From contig CP059070.1 of NCBI GenBank assembly GCA_017798125.1, positions 1,054,001 through 1,118,000 on the forward strand: a DNA stretch of 64,000 bases. Direction: 5' to 3'. Below are positions 1 through 8,836 of the stretch, piece after piece (positions within the stretch are counted from its first letter, which is position 1; each line of letters opens with the position of its first letter). A model generated the notes under the pieces. The model saw nothing but the letters and a program-made list of their open reading frames with translations. It was not told where the DNA came from and did no database searches. Source of the DNA: Cryomorphaceae bacterium (lineage in GTDB: Bacteria; Bacteroidota; Bacteroidia; Flavobacteriales; ECT2AJA-044). Both the position numbers and the translations under genes were made by a program.

Positions 1-1
1 C

Positions 2-709
2 GAAAGCTTCTATATGCCTGAAGATCTGGCCTTTGGAGGTTTTATCCGCTTCAATTTTAACGACCATTTGGCCCTTAGAACAGGGGTGGGATTTGCCGGT
101 GTTCAAGCCGCGGATTCCCTGAGCGTGGTGCCTTATCGCGTGAACCGAAACTTGAGTTTCCGTTCGAGTATTTTCGAAGCCGATGCGCGTTTGGAGCTCA
201 ATTTTTGGCCCTACATCATCGGAGTTCCCAAAAAACACAGCCTTTACGTCTTCGCCGGACTCGGCTTTTTCACTTTTAAACCTCAGGCACTGTACCAGGA
301 CACCTGGTGGGATCTTCAGCCCTTGAACACCGAGGGTCAAGGAACCAACCTGGCGCCGGACCTCGACACGTACAATCAGTGGAGCTTTAGCGTGCCCTTT
401 GGATTGGGGTATAAAGCCAATATTGGCCGTCGATTCGCGGTGGCGGTTGAATTCGGAGCACGAAGAACCTACACGGATTACCTGGACGATGTGAGTGGCC
501 GATATGTAGATCCCACGCAATTGGCTGCCATCAATGGAGCTGTGGCTGGGGCCTTGAGCGATCGAAGCATCAATCGGGCCGCTGGAGAGGACAATACTTT
601 TTATCTTCGAGGAAACCGAGAGACCAATGATTGGTACTTTATCTCGGCCATCTCGATGAGTTTTAAGATTTTTGATAACCCGGAGCGCTGTCACGACTTT
701 GACGATTAA
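2..709 (+). CDS. DUF6089-like outer-membrane beta-barrel protein, 5' end outside window
   Basis: The reading frame is open to the left edge of the window, so this is the C-terminal part of a gene that starts upstream. An internal ATG at position 14 is unlikely to be the true start. The visible 236 residues alternate aromatic and polar residues in strands typical of small outer-membrane barrels, for example the stretch around GFIRFNFNDHLALRTG, and end in a strand with ISMSFKIF. Position directly before uppS and bamA is the usual place of DUF6089 proteins in Flavobacteriia, which is the main reason for the family call. The function of the family is unknown. It lies 3 bases before uppS and is probably co-transcribed with it. 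Confidence 0.65.
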   Translation, partial: ESFYMPEDLAFGGFIRFNFNDHLALRTGVGFAGVQAADSLSVVPYRVNRNLSFRSSIFEADARLELNFWPYIIGVPKKHSLYVFAGLGFFTFKPQALYQDTWWDLQPLNTEGQGTNLAPDLDTYNQWSFSVPFGLGYKANIGRRFAVAVEFGARRTYTDYLDDVSGRYVDPTQLAAINGAVAGALSDRSINRAAGEDNTFYLRGNRETNDWYFISAISMSFKIFDNPERCHDFDD

Positions 710-712
710 CCT

Positions 713-1462
713 ATGGGCCTGAAAGAACAAATTAACCCTGAACGCATACCGCAGCATGTTGCCGTCATTATGGACGGGAACGGACGCTGGGCACGCAAAA
801 AAGGGATGATGCGTGTCTTTGGCCATCAGAACGGGGTTAAGGCCGTGCGCGATACGGTAGAAGCCTGTGCGGAGTTGAACGTTAAGGCCCTGACGCTTTA
901 CGCCTTCAGCACAGAGAATTGGAACCGACCTAAAAGTGAGGTGGATGCCTTGATGAGCTTGCTGATCTCGACCTTGAGAAAGGAGCTCCACACCCTCACG
1001 GAAAACAATATTCGCCTTCGCGCCATTGGCGACTTGGACGCTTTGCCGCCCGACGGCCGCCGAGAGCTTCAGGAAGTCATGGACAAAACAGCCATGAACG
1101 GGCATATGGACTTGGTTCTGGCCTTGAGCTACAGTGCGCGTTGGGAAATGATAGAGGCAGCCAAGAAGATGGCCGAAGCTGTGGCCAAAGGTGATTTGAT
1201 GCCGGATGAGATTGATGAGTCCTGTATTTCGAACCACTTGAGTACGGCGGGCATTCCCGATCCGGAGCTCCTGATTCGGACCAGTGGGGAAACGCGGATC
1301 AGCAACTTCTTGCTTTGGCAGATTGCCTACACGGAACTGTACTTCACCCCAACCCTGTGGCCGGATTTTCGCCGCGAGGATTTGTACATGGCCATCTTAG
1401 ATTTTCAAAAACGCGAGCGCCGCTTCGGTAAAACGAGCGAGCAAATTCAAGAACGACTGTGA
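713..1462 (+). CDS. uppS: Isoprenyl (di-trans,poly-cis-undecaprenyl) diphosphate synthase
   Basis: This cytosolic cis-prenyltransferase adds isopentenyl units to farnesyl diphosphate to make the C55 lipid carrier for peptidoglycan and glycan synthesis. The 249-residue length fits the family. The diagnostic MDGNGRWA motif is at residues 20-27, with the catalytic Asp at 21, followed by FGHQNG near 36, STENWNRP near 70 and the late RTSGETRISNFL block that binds the homoallylic substrate. The stop codon overlaps the GTG start of bamA by four bases (GTGA), which suggests translational coupling within the DUF6089-uppS-bamA-ompH operon. Confidence 0.96.
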   Translation: MGLKEQINPERIPQHVAVIMDGNGRWARKKGMMRVFGHQNGVKAVRDTVEACAELNVKALTLYAFSTENWNRPKSEVDALMSLLISTLRKELHTLTENNIRLRAIGDLDALPPDGRRELQEVMDKTAMNGHMDLVLALSYSARWEMIEAAKKMAEAVAKGDLMPDEIDESCISNHLSTAGIPDPELLIRTSGETRISNFLLWQIAYTELYFTPTLWPDFRREDLYMAILDFQKRERRFGKTSEQIQERL

Positions 1463-3942
1463 AGGGATTGTGGAGTAAGGTACTGTTGTTGATTGGCTTG
1501 ACGTTGTTCACGCATCGCGCCGTTGAGGCGCAAACGGGCGTGGAATACGCTACCCCAAGAAATTATGAAATCGGCGGTATTGAGCTGGCCGGAAGTGAAA
1601 ACCTCGACAAAAATGTGGTGGTCCTTTTGAGTGGACTGCAGGTTGGGGATCGCATTGATATTCCGGGCACCAAGATCACCAAGGCGATTGAGAAGCTCTG
1701 GGATCAGAAGCTCTTCGACGAGATTGCCATTTCCATCAAAGAACGTATTGGGGATGACGTGGTCATCCTGGAGATTTACCTCAAAGAATTGCCGCGGCTC
1801 TCGAAGTTCTCCTTTACGGGAGTGAAGAAGTCGCGCATTGATGACTTGCGGGACCTCATTCAGCTGAACCGTGGGAAAGTGGTCAATGACAACTTGATTG
1901 TCAGCACCAAGAACCGCTTGGAGAACTACTACATCGAGAAGGGATATTTGAACGCGAATATCCAGATTGATTCGAAGCCCGATCCGAATGAAGCCAATGG
2001 AATGATCTTGGACATTGCCATTGACAAAGGGTCACGGGTAAAGATTGAAGAGATCATATTCCACGGTAACGAGCAGGTCGAGTCCGTCAAACTGCGCCGG
2101 ACCATGAAGGACACGAAGCAGATGGGAATTGCCCGTATTTTCAAGTCTTCGAAGTATCTGGAAGACGAGTACCGCGATGACTTGCAGAAGATTGTGGGTT
2201 ACTACAACACGCTGGGGTATCGCGATGCCTACGTGGTCAAAGATTCGCTCTACAAGTACACAGACGCCACCGTCCGTTTGGAGATCTGGATCGATGAGGG
2301 AAGTCAGTACTACTTCCGAAACATCTCTTGGCTCGGAAACACCAAGTACACGAATGCGGAGCTTTCCAAGGTTCTCGATGTTGAAAAGGGAGACGTCTAC
2401 GACCAAGGTCGTTTGGACGGACGTCTTTACGGTTCGGTTGACGGGAACGACGTGACGTCCATGTACATGGATCAAGGACACCTGTTCTTTGATATCCGCC
2501 CGGTCGAAATCTATGCGGAGAACGATTCCATCGATATTGAAATGCGGATTCGCGAAGGGCAGCCTGCGCGCATCAACCGAGTTTACGTCACCGGAAATAC
2601 GCGGACCAATGACCACGTGATCATGCGGGAGATCCGCACTAAGCCGGGTCAGTTGTTCAGTCGTACGGATGTGATGCGGACTACGCGAGAGCTGGCCAAC
2701 TTAGGATACTTTGATCCGGAGCAGATTGTGCCGACACCGAAGCCTGATCCCGAGACGGGGATGGTGGACATCGAGTACAACGTAGTAGAGCGTTCAACCA
2801 GCCAAATTGAGCTTCAAGGAGGATGGGGTGCCGGACGGGTTGTGGGAACCTTTGGGGTGACCTTCGACAACTTCAGCACCAAGCAGATGTTTGCCGAGAA
2901 CGGATGGAATCCGCTTCCCCAAGGAGACGGCCAGCGCATCAGCCTACGGGCACAGTCCAACGGACGATTCTTCCAGTCCTACAACGCCAGCTTTACTGAG
3001 CCTTGGTTGGGAGGAAAGAAACCGAACTCCCTTACGGTGAGCTTCTACCATTCCGTACAAAACCCAACAGGGCGTCCCAAGGATGACCCCCTTCGTCAAG
3101 AGCTTTCAATCACGGGTGTCGGTATTGGAATTGGCCGTCGTTTGAAGTGGCCAGATGACTACTTCACCCTTTACACAGGGGTGAACCTCCAGCGCTACAA
3201 CCTTTTCAATTACCAGAACTTATTTGCCCTGGGCTATACCGATGGCCAGTCCTACAACTTGAACCTGAAGATCATTTTAGGTCGCAGCTCTGTGGATCAG
3301 CCGATCTACCCACGTCGCGGATCCAACTTCGCCATTACCGCCCAGATTACTCCGCCATTCTCGCTCTTGATCGACGAAGATTGGGGCACGGTGGAGCCAG
3401 AGGTGAAGTACAAATTCATCGAGTACCACAAGTGGAAAATCGATGCGTCTTGGTACACCCGAATCATTGGCGACCTCGTCTTTAAAACCCAGGTCCAATT
3501 TGGATTCTTGGGACAGTACAACCGCGAATGGGGATACTCTCCATTTGAGCGCTTCTACGTCGGAGGAGACGGACTACAGGGATTCGTCTTGGATGGTCGT
3601 GAAGTGATTGGTTTGCGCGGTTATCCGAACAACTCCGTATCGCCGATTGGCGGCGGGGTGATCTACGACAAGTTCACCGCGGAACTTCGCTATCCACTAA
3701 CCCTGAACCCCAACTCCACCATTTATGGCCTGCTGTTTGCAGAAGGAGGTAATGCATGGGGGGACTTCCGCCAGTTCAAACCTTTCGACATCAAACGCGC
3801 GATGGGTTTTGGTGTGCGGATCTTCATGCCGATGTTCGGTATGCTTGGGGTTGACTTCGGATACGGATACGACCCACTCGGCGGACCGTTCGGCATTCCT
3901 TCCGGATGGCAGACACACTTTATTTTAGGACAACAATTCTAA
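1459..3942 (+). CDS. bamA: Outer membrane protein assembly factor BamA (Omp85)
   Basis: BamA inserts beta-barrel proteins into the outer membrane. The 827-residue product starts with a signal peptide ending near VEAQ (residues 1-25). Repeated POTRA-type segments follow, such as GIELAGSENLDKNVV, FTGVKKSRIDDL, IIFHGNEQVESVKLR and VYVTGNTRTNDHVIMRE. The C-terminal 16-strand barrel begins around residue 455 and contains a loop-6 type VIGLRGYPNNS block near 715. The GTG start overlaps the uppS stop, and the upstream frame gives no better start. Two Skp/OmpH-like chaperones follow directly, which is the typical BamA neighbourhood in this phylum. Confidence 0.96.
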   Translation: MKGLWSKVLLLIGLTLFTHRAVEAQTGVEYATPRNYEIGGIELAGSENLDKNVVVLLSGLQVGDRIDIPGTKITKAIEKLWDQKLFDEIAISIKERIGDDVVILEIYLKELPRLSKFSFTGVKKSRIDDLRDLIQLNRGKVVNDNLIVSTKNRLENYYIEKGYLNANIQIDSKPDPNEANGMILDIAIDKGSRVKIEEIIFHGNEQVESVKLRRTMKDTKQMGIARIFKSSKYLEDEYRDDLQKIVGYYNTLGYRDAYVVKDSLYKYTDATVRLEIWIDEGSQYYFRNISWLGNTKYTNAELSKVLDVEKGDVYDQGRLDGRLYGSVDGNDVTSMYMDQGHLFFDIRPVEIYAENDSIDIEMRIREGQPARINRVYVTGNTRTNDHVIMREIRTKPGQLFSRTDVMRTTRELANLGYFDPEQIVPTPKPDPETGMVDIEYNVVERSTSQIELQGGWGAGRVVGTFGVTFDNFSTKQMFAENGWNPLPQGDGQRISLRAQSNGRFFQSYNASFTEPWLGGKKPNSLTVSFYHSVQNPTGRPKDDPLRQELSITGVGIGIGRRLKWPDDYFTLYTGVNLQRYNLFNYQNLFALGYTDGQSYNLNLKIILGRSSVDQPIYPRRGSNFAITAQITPPFSLLIDEDWGTVEPEVKYKFIEYHKWKIDASWYTRIIGDLVFKTQVQFGFLGQYNREWGYSPFERFYVGGDGLQGFVLDGREVIGLRGYPNNSVSPIGGGVIYDKFTAELRYPLTLNPNSTIYGLLFAEGGNAWGDFRQFKPFDIKRAMGFGVRIFMPMFGMLGVDFGYGYDPLGGPFGIPSGWQTHFILGQQF

Positions 3943-3947
3943 AGCAC

Positions 3948-4463
3948 ATGAAAAAGATTTGGGTATTGCTTTTGGCCCTCGGGCTGATGTCAACCAGCGC
4001 CTATGCGCAAAAATTCGGTTACGTAGATACCAAGTACATCTTGCAGAATATTCCTGATTACGATCAGGCACAGACCCAGCTCAATGATTTGAGCGCCAAG
4101 TGGCAAAAAGAGATCGAAGAGAAGTACGGGGAGATCGACCGCCTTTATGAGGCGTATAAAATGGAGAAGATCCTCTTGACCGATCAAATGAAGGAAGCAC
4201 GCGAGCAGGAAATCCTCCGCAAGGAGAAGGAAGCTAAGGAGCTCCAGCAAAAGCGCTTTGGGCCGCAGGGAGACTTGTTCAACAAGCGTCTAGAGCTCAT
4301 CAAGCCTATACAGGATCAGATTTACAACGCCATTCAGGCCTTGGCTGAACGCGGTAACTACGCGGTGATCTTTGACCGCAGCAGTGAACTGCGCATGATC
4401 TTCGCGGACCCCAAGTACGACTTGAGCGACCGAATCCTCGACGATTTGGGCTACGGCTACTAA
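3948..4463 (+). CDS. OmpH/Skp family periplasmic chaperone, first copy
   Basis: Skp-like proteins hold unfolded outer-membrane proteins in the periplasm on the way to BamA. I start the gene at ATG 3948, which gives MKKIWVLLLALGLMSTSAYAQ, a clear signal peptide. The longer frame from 3906 lies inside bamA. The mature part begins with KFGYVDTKYILQNIPDY, the usual OmpH opening strand, and continues with a long charged helical hairpin (QLNDLSAKWQKEIEEKYGE and KEAKELQQKRFG). The protein has 171 residues and lies 5 bases behind bamA, so co-translation in one operon is likely. It is somewhat longer than the second copy. Confidence 0.9.
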   Translation: MKKIWVLLLALGLMSTSAYAQKFGYVDTKYILQNIPDYDQAQTQLNDLSAKWQKEIEEKYGEIDRLYEAYKMEKILLTDQMKEAREQEILRKEKEAKELQQKRFGPQGDLFNKRLELIKPIQDQIYNAIQALAERGNYAVIFDRSSELRMIFADPKYDLSDRILDDLGYGY

Positions 4464-4469
4464 AAACCC

Positions 4470-4500
4470 TTGCGGATGCAGGAAAAAACGGTTTTCTTTG
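4470..4500 (+). promoter_or_regulatory. Possible promoter of the second ompH gene
   Basis: TTG at 4470-4472 and TTTCTTTG at 4493-4500 are separated by 20 bases. This resembles the Bacteroidota primary-sigma pattern (TTTG, about 20 bases, TAnnTTTG), with one mismatch in the -7 part. It sits in the 80-base gap before the second ompH gene. Confidence 0.4.
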
Positions 4501-4543
4501 CACCGCTTCATAATTTAGAATCAATCACTTACAGATAGAACAG

Positions 4544-5065
4544 ATGAAAACGGCAATGAAAACTTTGGCTTTGGGCCTTTTGATGATGGTGGGAACTGTG
4601 GCTGCCCAAGCACAAGACTCTAAGATCGGACACATCAACGTTGATGAGTTGATCTCCTTGATGCCAGAAACCAAAGAAGCAGAAACAGCGCTTCAAGCCT
4701 ACGCACAGTCTTTGGAGACCGACTTGACCGACATGCAGACGGAATTGCAAACCAAGGTCAACAACTTCCGCGCAAACGAAGCGGTGATGACTGAGCTCTC
4801 TAAAGAGACCAAGTACAAAGAAATCCAAGACCTCGATCAGCGTATCCAGGAGTACCAAGTGAAGGCACAACAGGATCTTCAAGCGAAAGAGATTGAGCTT
4901 TTGACTCCGGTTTTGGAGAAAGCACAAAACGCAATCACGGAAGCGGCTACCGAAGGTGGGTTCTCATACATCCTCGACAGCTCTAACAGCAAAGGAAACG
5001 TCATCTACAACGAGGGCGGAAACGACATTATGCCTGCAGTGAAAGCCAAGCTCGGCATTCAGTAA
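4544..5065 (+). CDS. OmpH/Skp family periplasmic chaperone, second copy
   Basis: This is a second Skp-like chaperone of 173 residues, with a signal peptide ending near AAQAQ and a mature start SKIGHINVDELISLMPETKE. The centre is a Gln- and Lys-rich helical arm. An in-frame second ATG at 4556 would also leave a signal peptide. The two copies resemble each other in layout but not closely in residues, so the duplication is old. An 80-base gap with a possible promoter of its own separates it from the first copy. A short palindromic element and a rho-independent terminator follow the stop codon. Confidence 0.9.
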   Translation: MKTAMKTLALGLLMMVGTVAAQAQDSKIGHINVDELISLMPETKEAETALQAYAQSLETDLTDMQTELQTKVNNFRANEAVMTELSKETKYKEIQDLDQRIQEYQVKAQQDLQAKEIELLTPVLEKAQNAITEAATEGGFSYILDSSNSKGNVIYNEGGNDIMPAVKAKLGIQ

Positions 5066-5079
5066 GCATTAAAGATTTT

Positions 5080-5095
5080 GGCCCTACGGGCCGAT
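5080..5095 (+). repeat. Dispersed hairpin element, copy 1 (intergenic)
   Basis: GGCCCTACGGGCCGAT consists of 5-bp complementary arms around TAC, with the invariant GAT flank. It is one of seven exact copies of this 16-mer in the window (both strands counted). It lies 15 bases after the stop of the second ompH gene and just before a terminator. Confidence 0.9.
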
Positions 5096-5102
5096 GCTCG
5101 AG

Positions 5103-5124
5103 ATCCCGCCCCAGGCGGGATTTC
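5103..5124 (+). terminator. Rho-independent terminator after ompH
   Basis: Arms ATCCCGCC (5103-5110) and GGCGGGAT (5114-5121) form a perfect 8-bp stem around CCA, followed by a short T-rich tail. It closes the uppS-bamA-ompH transcription unit before murI. Confidence 0.75.
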
Positions 5125-5139
5125 TTATTTTAGCTCACC

Positions 5140-5937
5140 ATGAACGCGGATTTACCCATTGGCATCTTTGACTCCGGTATCGGTGGACTCACCGTAGCTA
5201 GCGCATTGCGTGCGGAGCTTCCAAACGAATCCCTGATCTACTTCGGCGATACCGTTCATTTGCCCTACGGAGAAAAACCCCCGCACGATGTCCGCGACTA
5301 TTCCCTGGCTATCGCCCGCTTTTTGGCCGAATACCCCTGCAAGGCCATCGTCATTGCCTGCAACACGGCCTCAGCGGTTGCCTACGAAGCGGTCAAAGCC
5401 CAGCACCCACAGCTGCCCGTCTTCAACGTTATTGATCCCGTGGTCGATGCCGTTCAGGACATCCCTGGACAGGTTGTCGGCGTAATTGGCACCCGCACCA
5501 CGATCCGAAGCGGCGTGTACACCGATAAGCTCCGCGAGCGTCATCCGGCCCTCGAGGTCCACTCCGTGGCAACTCCCTTATTGGCCCACATGATTGAAGA
5601 AGGCTTCTACCACAACCAGATTTCGCGAACTGTCCTGGACAAGTACCTGGACGACCCTTCCTTGAAGACCGTCAATCAGCTCATCTTGGGCTGCACCCAT
5701 TATCCGTTGATCGAAGCGGAAATCGATGAATTTTATGCTGGACGTGTGAGCATCCTGAATTCCGCCCGCATCGTGGCCCTCGAGGTCAAAAGAGTGCTGG
5801 GAGGGGTGGACGGCTTATCACCGGAACACCTCGGTGCGGACCACTTTTTGGTCAGTGAATACACCGCCAGTTTTGAGCAAAGTGCTCGGGCCTTTTTTGG
5901 AGAGCGGATAAGGCTTGAGGAGAAGAAGCTCGGCTGA
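5140..5937 (+). CDS. murI: Glutamate racemase
   Basis: MurI interconverts L- and D-glutamate and supplies D-glutamate for peptidoglycan. The 265-residue product has the opening FDSGIGGLTV (residues 10-19), YFGDTVHLPYG (34-44), the first catalytic Cys in ACNTASA (Cys74) and the second in GCTHYPL near residue 186. All key residues are present. Its stop codon (TGA ending at 5937) directly abuts the stop codon of the converging carbonic anhydrase gene, so no space is left for a terminator between them. Confidence 0.96.
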   Translation: MNADLPIGIFDSGIGGLTVASALRAELPNESLIYFGDTVHLPYGEKPPHDVRDYSLAIARFLAEYPCKAIVIACNTASAVAYEAVKAQHPQLPVFNVIDPVVDAVQDIPGQVVGVIGTRTTIRSGVYTDKLRERHPALEVHSVATPLLAHMIEEGFYHNQISRTVLDKYLDDPSLKTVNQLILGCTHYPLIEAEIDEFYAGRVSILNSARIVALEVKRVLGGVDGLSPEHLGADHFLVSEYTASFEQSARAFFGERIRLEEKKLG

Positions 5938-6453
5938 TCACTTCTTATACCACCCCGAATACATCACATAGCTTTCAGCAATTCGGTCGATTTGTCCGCG
6001 GACGAGTTCTTCGCTGACGTCCTTGACTTTTTTGGCGGGTACTCCGGCGTAAATGGAGCCGGCTTTGACGTGTGTGCCTTCCAGGACGACGGCTCCGGCG
6101 GCGATGATGCTGCCGCTTTCTACAACGCAATCGTCCATCACAATGGCGCCCATTCCAATGAGCACATTGTCGTGGATGGTGCAGCCGTGCACCAAGGCGT
6201 TGTGCCCGATGCTCACGTTGTTGCCGATGTTGGTGGGGGATTTCTGGTAGGTGGCGTGAATGACTGCCCCGTCTTGAACGTTGACCCGATGGCCCATTTT
6301 GATGTAGTGGACATCTCCGCGGATGACCGCGTTGAACCAGACCGAGCATTCATTACCCATAGTCACTTCACCGGTGATGGTGGAATTCTCGGCGAACCAG
6401 CAATCTTCGCCGTATTGGGGATGAATGTCGCGTACAGGAATAATTAGTGCCAT
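5938..6453 (-). CDS. Gamma-class carbonic anhydrase-like protein (left-handed beta-helix)
   Basis: The 171-residue protein has the hexapeptide-repeat pattern of the gamma carbonic anhydrase / YrdA / PaaY family. Three candidate metal ligands are His66 (VIHATYQ), His84 (IGHNALV) and His89 (VHGC), spaced as in the short-loop members of the family. RGD at 45-47 and the N-terminal PQYGEDCWFAENS stretch also fit. Family members bind zinc or iron, but many lack proven carbonic anhydrase activity, so the substrate is uncertain. The gene is divergent from nfu and converges on murI without a gap. Confidence 0.9.
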   Translation of the reverse strand: MALIIPVRDIHPQYGEDCWFAENSTITGEVTMGNECSVWFNAVIRGDVHYIKMGHRVNVQDGAVIHATYQKSPTNIGNNVSIGHNALVHGCTIHDNVLIGMGAIVMDDCVVESGSIIAAGAVVLEGTHVKAGSIYAGVPAKKVKDVSEELVRGQIDRIAESYVMYSGWYKK

Positions 6454-6472
6454 GGGCCGATGATTTAGAACC

Positions 6473-6480
6473 TAAAGGTA
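6473..6480 (-). promoter_or_regulatory. Possible -7 element for the carbonic anhydrase-like gene
   Basis: Read on the minus strand this is TACCTTTA, one mismatch from TAnnTTTG, 20 bases upstream of the start codon. I see no clear -33 element. Confidence 0.3.
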
Positions 6481-6492
6481 AGAAGGCTGTTT

Positions 6493-6522
6493 TTGCTGTG
6501 CGGCCCTTTAGCCGTACTTTTG
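6493..6522 (+). promoter_or_regulatory. Bacteroidota-type promoter of nfu
   Basis: TTG at 6493-6495 (inside TTTTTG), 19 bases, then TACTTTTG at 6515-6522, a perfect TAnnTTTG. The nfu start codon follows 22 bases later, giving a short leader. Confidence 0.7.
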
Positions 6523-6544
6523 CAATTCCTCAAGTAACGAAGTA

Positions 6545-7153
6545 ATGTCAGAGCAAAAACTACCCTATACCGTTTATGCGGAAATGACTCCGAATCCGGC
6601 CGTCCTCAAGTTCGTGGCGAATAAGCCATTGGTCGAAGGAGATCAGATCCTCGAATTCAAGAATATTGAAGAAGCGAAGCCCTCGCCTTTGGCCTCTCGC
6701 TTGTTCCACTTTCCTTTTGTGAAGGAAGTGTTCATCACCGAGAACTACGTCAGTGTCACCAAGTTTGACATTGTCGATTGGGAAGAAGTGACCTTGGAGA
6801 TTCGCGAGTTCATTCGCGACTACCTCCAAAGCGGGGAGCCCGTGTTGAGCGCTCCGGTGAACACGGCCACCAGCTCCGCAACAGCAGCCGAATTGGCCCA
6901 ACCGATTGAGCCGCTGGAAGGCATTGACAAGAAGATCGTTGAGATCTTGGACGAGTATGTTAAGCCCGCCGTGGCACAAGACGGCGGAAACATAAAGTTT
7001 AAGAAATACGATGCTGGTCAAGTTCATGTAATCTTGCAAGGTGCGTGCAGCGGATGTCCGTCGAGCACCATTACCTTGAAGAACGGAATCGAGACCATGC
7101 TCAAGCAAATGCTGCCCGGTCAGATCAACGAAGTCGTGGCAGAGAACGCCTAA
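6545..7153 (+). CDS. nfu: Nfu/NifU-like iron-sulfur cluster scaffold protein
   Basis: This protein carries assembled Fe-S clusters to client enzymes. The 202-residue product has an Nfu N-terminal domain (YAEMTPNPAVLKFVANK, residues about 10-90), a low-complexity Ala/Ser/Thr linker near 110-120, and a C-terminal NifU-like domain with DGGNIKF and the cluster-binding CSGC motif (Cys168 and Cys171). This two-domain form is the common Nfu of Bacteroidota. A strong promoter lies just upstream, and pgi follows after 33 bases in the same orientation. Confidence 0.93.
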   Translation: MSEQKLPYTVYAEMTPNPAVLKFVANKPLVEGDQILEFKNIEEAKPSPLASRLFHFPFVKEVFITENYVSVTKFDIVDWEEVTLEIREFIRDYLQSGEPVLSAPVNTATSSATAAELAQPIEPLEGIDKKIVEILDEYVKPAVAQDGGNIKFKKYDAGQVHVILQGACSGCPSSTITLKNGIETMLKQMLPGQINEVVAENA

Positions 7154-7186
7154 CTCACCGCGACCCCTAACCGAACCTCGAAAACC

Positions 7187-8836
7187 ATGAAACCTACTGA
7201 AGCCCACGCCTGGGAGAAGCTTGCTGAACACCAACATCGCCTCGTGGATGTCCACATGCGCGAGCATTTTGCACAAGATCCCGACCGTTTCCAACGCTTC
7301 AGTGTGGATTGGAACGGGGACATTCTCTTTGACTACAGCAAGCACCGCATCGACGCTGAGGCCTTCAAAAGCCTCATGGACCTGGCCCATGAAATGGGCT
7401 TGGAAGAGCGCCGTGCCGCGCTTTTTGCCGGAGCCAAGATCAACGCCACCGAGCACAGAGCGGTCATGCACATGGCCCTGCGCAGCACCCGAACGGCCTA
7501 CCAGGTCGACGGCGCCGAGGTGATGGATGAGGTGGCCCAGGTGCGCGATGCCTTCTTGGACTTCGCCGATCGCATTCGCGAAGGGGAGTGGAAGGGGTAT
7601 ACTGGTAAGCGCATCACCGATGTGGTGAACATCGGCATTGGCGGAAGTGATTTGGGGCCCCGAATGGTGACCCGCGCCCTTCAAGACCTGCAGCCCGAGC
7701 ACCTGAACGTGCACTACGTGGCCAACGTCGACGGAGCGGACATTACCGAAGTCCTTCAGGGCCTACGGCCCGATACCACCCTCTTCCTCATTGCCAGCAA
7801 GACCTTCACCACCCAAGAGACCATGACCAACGCCCATACGGCACGTCGATGGTTCCTCTCCGAGGCCCAAGAGGCCGATATTCCCAAGCACTTTGCCGCC
7901 TTGAGCACCAATGCTGCTGGAGTGGGTGAATTCGGTATTGCCGCCGAGAACATGTTCCCCTTTTGGGAGTGGGTCGGGGGCCGATACAGCCTTTGGAGTT
8001 CCATCGGACTCAGTGCCGCCATCAGCATCGGAAGCAAGAACTTCCGCGAGCTTTTGGCCGGAGCCGAGGCGGCCGATGAGCATTTCCGGGACACGCCGTT
8101 TGAAAAGAATATTCCCGTCCTCATGGCCATGCTCGGGGTGTGGTACCAGAATTTCTGGGGCGCCCGAACACAGGCCATCATCGCTTACGATCAGCGTTTG
8201 GAAAAACTAGCTCCCTATCTCCAGCAGGCCGATATGGAAAGCAACGGTAAGCGCGTCGACAAGCAGGGCAATGAAGTGAACTACCGCACAGGAGCGGTGG
8301 TCTGGGGAGAACCGGGAACCAATGGGCAACACGCCTTTTTCCAGCTCATTCATCAAGGAACCCAGCTCATCTTCTGCGACTTTATTGCAGCCGTCAAGCC
8401 CGGACACGGAGAGAAGGACCACCACCGCAAGTTGTGGGCGAATTTCTTGGCCCAAACCGAGGCCATGATGAAGGGCAAAACCGAGTCTGAAGTACGGGCC
8501 GAATTGACTGCCGCAGGACTGGAAGGAGACGCTTTGGAAAAATTGGTGCCCTTCAAGGAATTTCCCGGGAACATTCCGACTTCCAGCATCGTTTTGAAGG
8601 AACTAACGCCTTTCCACCTAGGCGCGCTGGTGGCTTTTTACGAGCACAAGATCTTTACCCAAGGGGTGATCTGGAACATCCACAGCTACGATCAGTGGGG
8701 TGTGGAGCTCGGAAAGCAACTGGCGAAAAACATACTGCCGGAATTGGAAGACCCTCAGGTCCAAAAAGAACACGACGCCAGCACCCGCGGTCTCATTGAA
8801 TATGCCCACCGCAGCTGGCCCAATTTGAGTGAATGA
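7187..8836 (+). CDS. pgi: Glucose-6-phosphate isomerase
   Basis: The enzyme interconverts glucose 6-phosphate and fructose 6-phosphate in glycolysis and gluconeogenesis. The 549-residue length is that of the classical long PGI. Visible signatures are GIGGSDLGPRMV, the first PGI signature VGGRYSLWSSIGLSAAI, GQHAFFQLIHQGT with a catalytic His, and the second signature NIHSYDQWGVELGK near the C-terminus. A dispersed hairpin element (7759-7774) lies inside the gene and is read as QGLRPD. The stop overlaps the next small gene by four bases (ATGA). Confidence 0.97.
   Translation: MKPTEAHAWEKLAEHQHRLVDVHMREHFAQDPDRFQRFSVDWNGDILFDYSKHRIDAEAFKSLMDLAHEMGLEERRAALFAGAKINATEHRAVMHMALRSTRTAYQVDGAEVMDEVAQVRDAFLDFADRIREGEWKGYTGKRITDVVNIGIGGSDLGPRMVTRALQDLQPEHLNVHYVANVDGADITEVLQGLRPDTTLFLIASKTFTTQETMTNAHTARRWFLSEAQEADIPKHFAALSTNAAGVGEFGIAAENMFPFWEWVGGRYSLWSSIGLSAAISIGSKNFRELLAGAEAADEHFRDTPFEKNIPVLMAMLGVWYQNFWGARTQAIIAYDQRLEKLAPYLQQADMESNGKRVDKQGNEVNYRTGAVVWGEPGTNGQHAFFQLIHQGTQLIFCDFIAAVKPGHGEKDHHRKLWANFLAQTEAMMKGKTESEVRAELTAAGLEGDALEKLVPFKEFPGNIPTSSIVLKELTPFHLGALVAFYEHKIFTQGVIWNIHSYDQWGVELGKQLAKNILPELEDPQVQKEHDASTRGLIEYAHRSWPNLSE
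7759..7774 (+). repeat. Dispersed hairpin element, copy 2 (inside pgi)
   Basis: GGGCCTACGGCCCGAT differs from the main form at two stem pairs, each changed on both arms, so pairing is kept. The loop is TAC and the GAT flank is present. Confidence 0.8.

Noticed and set aside
2955-2968. GTCCAACGGACGAT in bamA, a 4-bp-stem look-alike with GAT flank
   Set aside because: The stem is one pair shorter than in every other member and its sequence differs; expected by chance at this length.
3972-3987. GGCCCTCGGGCTGAT-like stretch in the signal peptide of the first ompH
   Set aside because: The arms leave a loop too short to fold and the sequence is explained by Leu/Ala/Gly codons of a signal peptide.
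6560-7714. Long open frame of 384 codons on the minus strand opposite nfu and pgi
   Set aside because: It is the antisense shadow of two well-identified genes and shows no protein family features. The same holds for the long minus-strand frames opposite maeB (33542-34708), sprA (35921-37084) and ccoP/ccoG (17543-18637).
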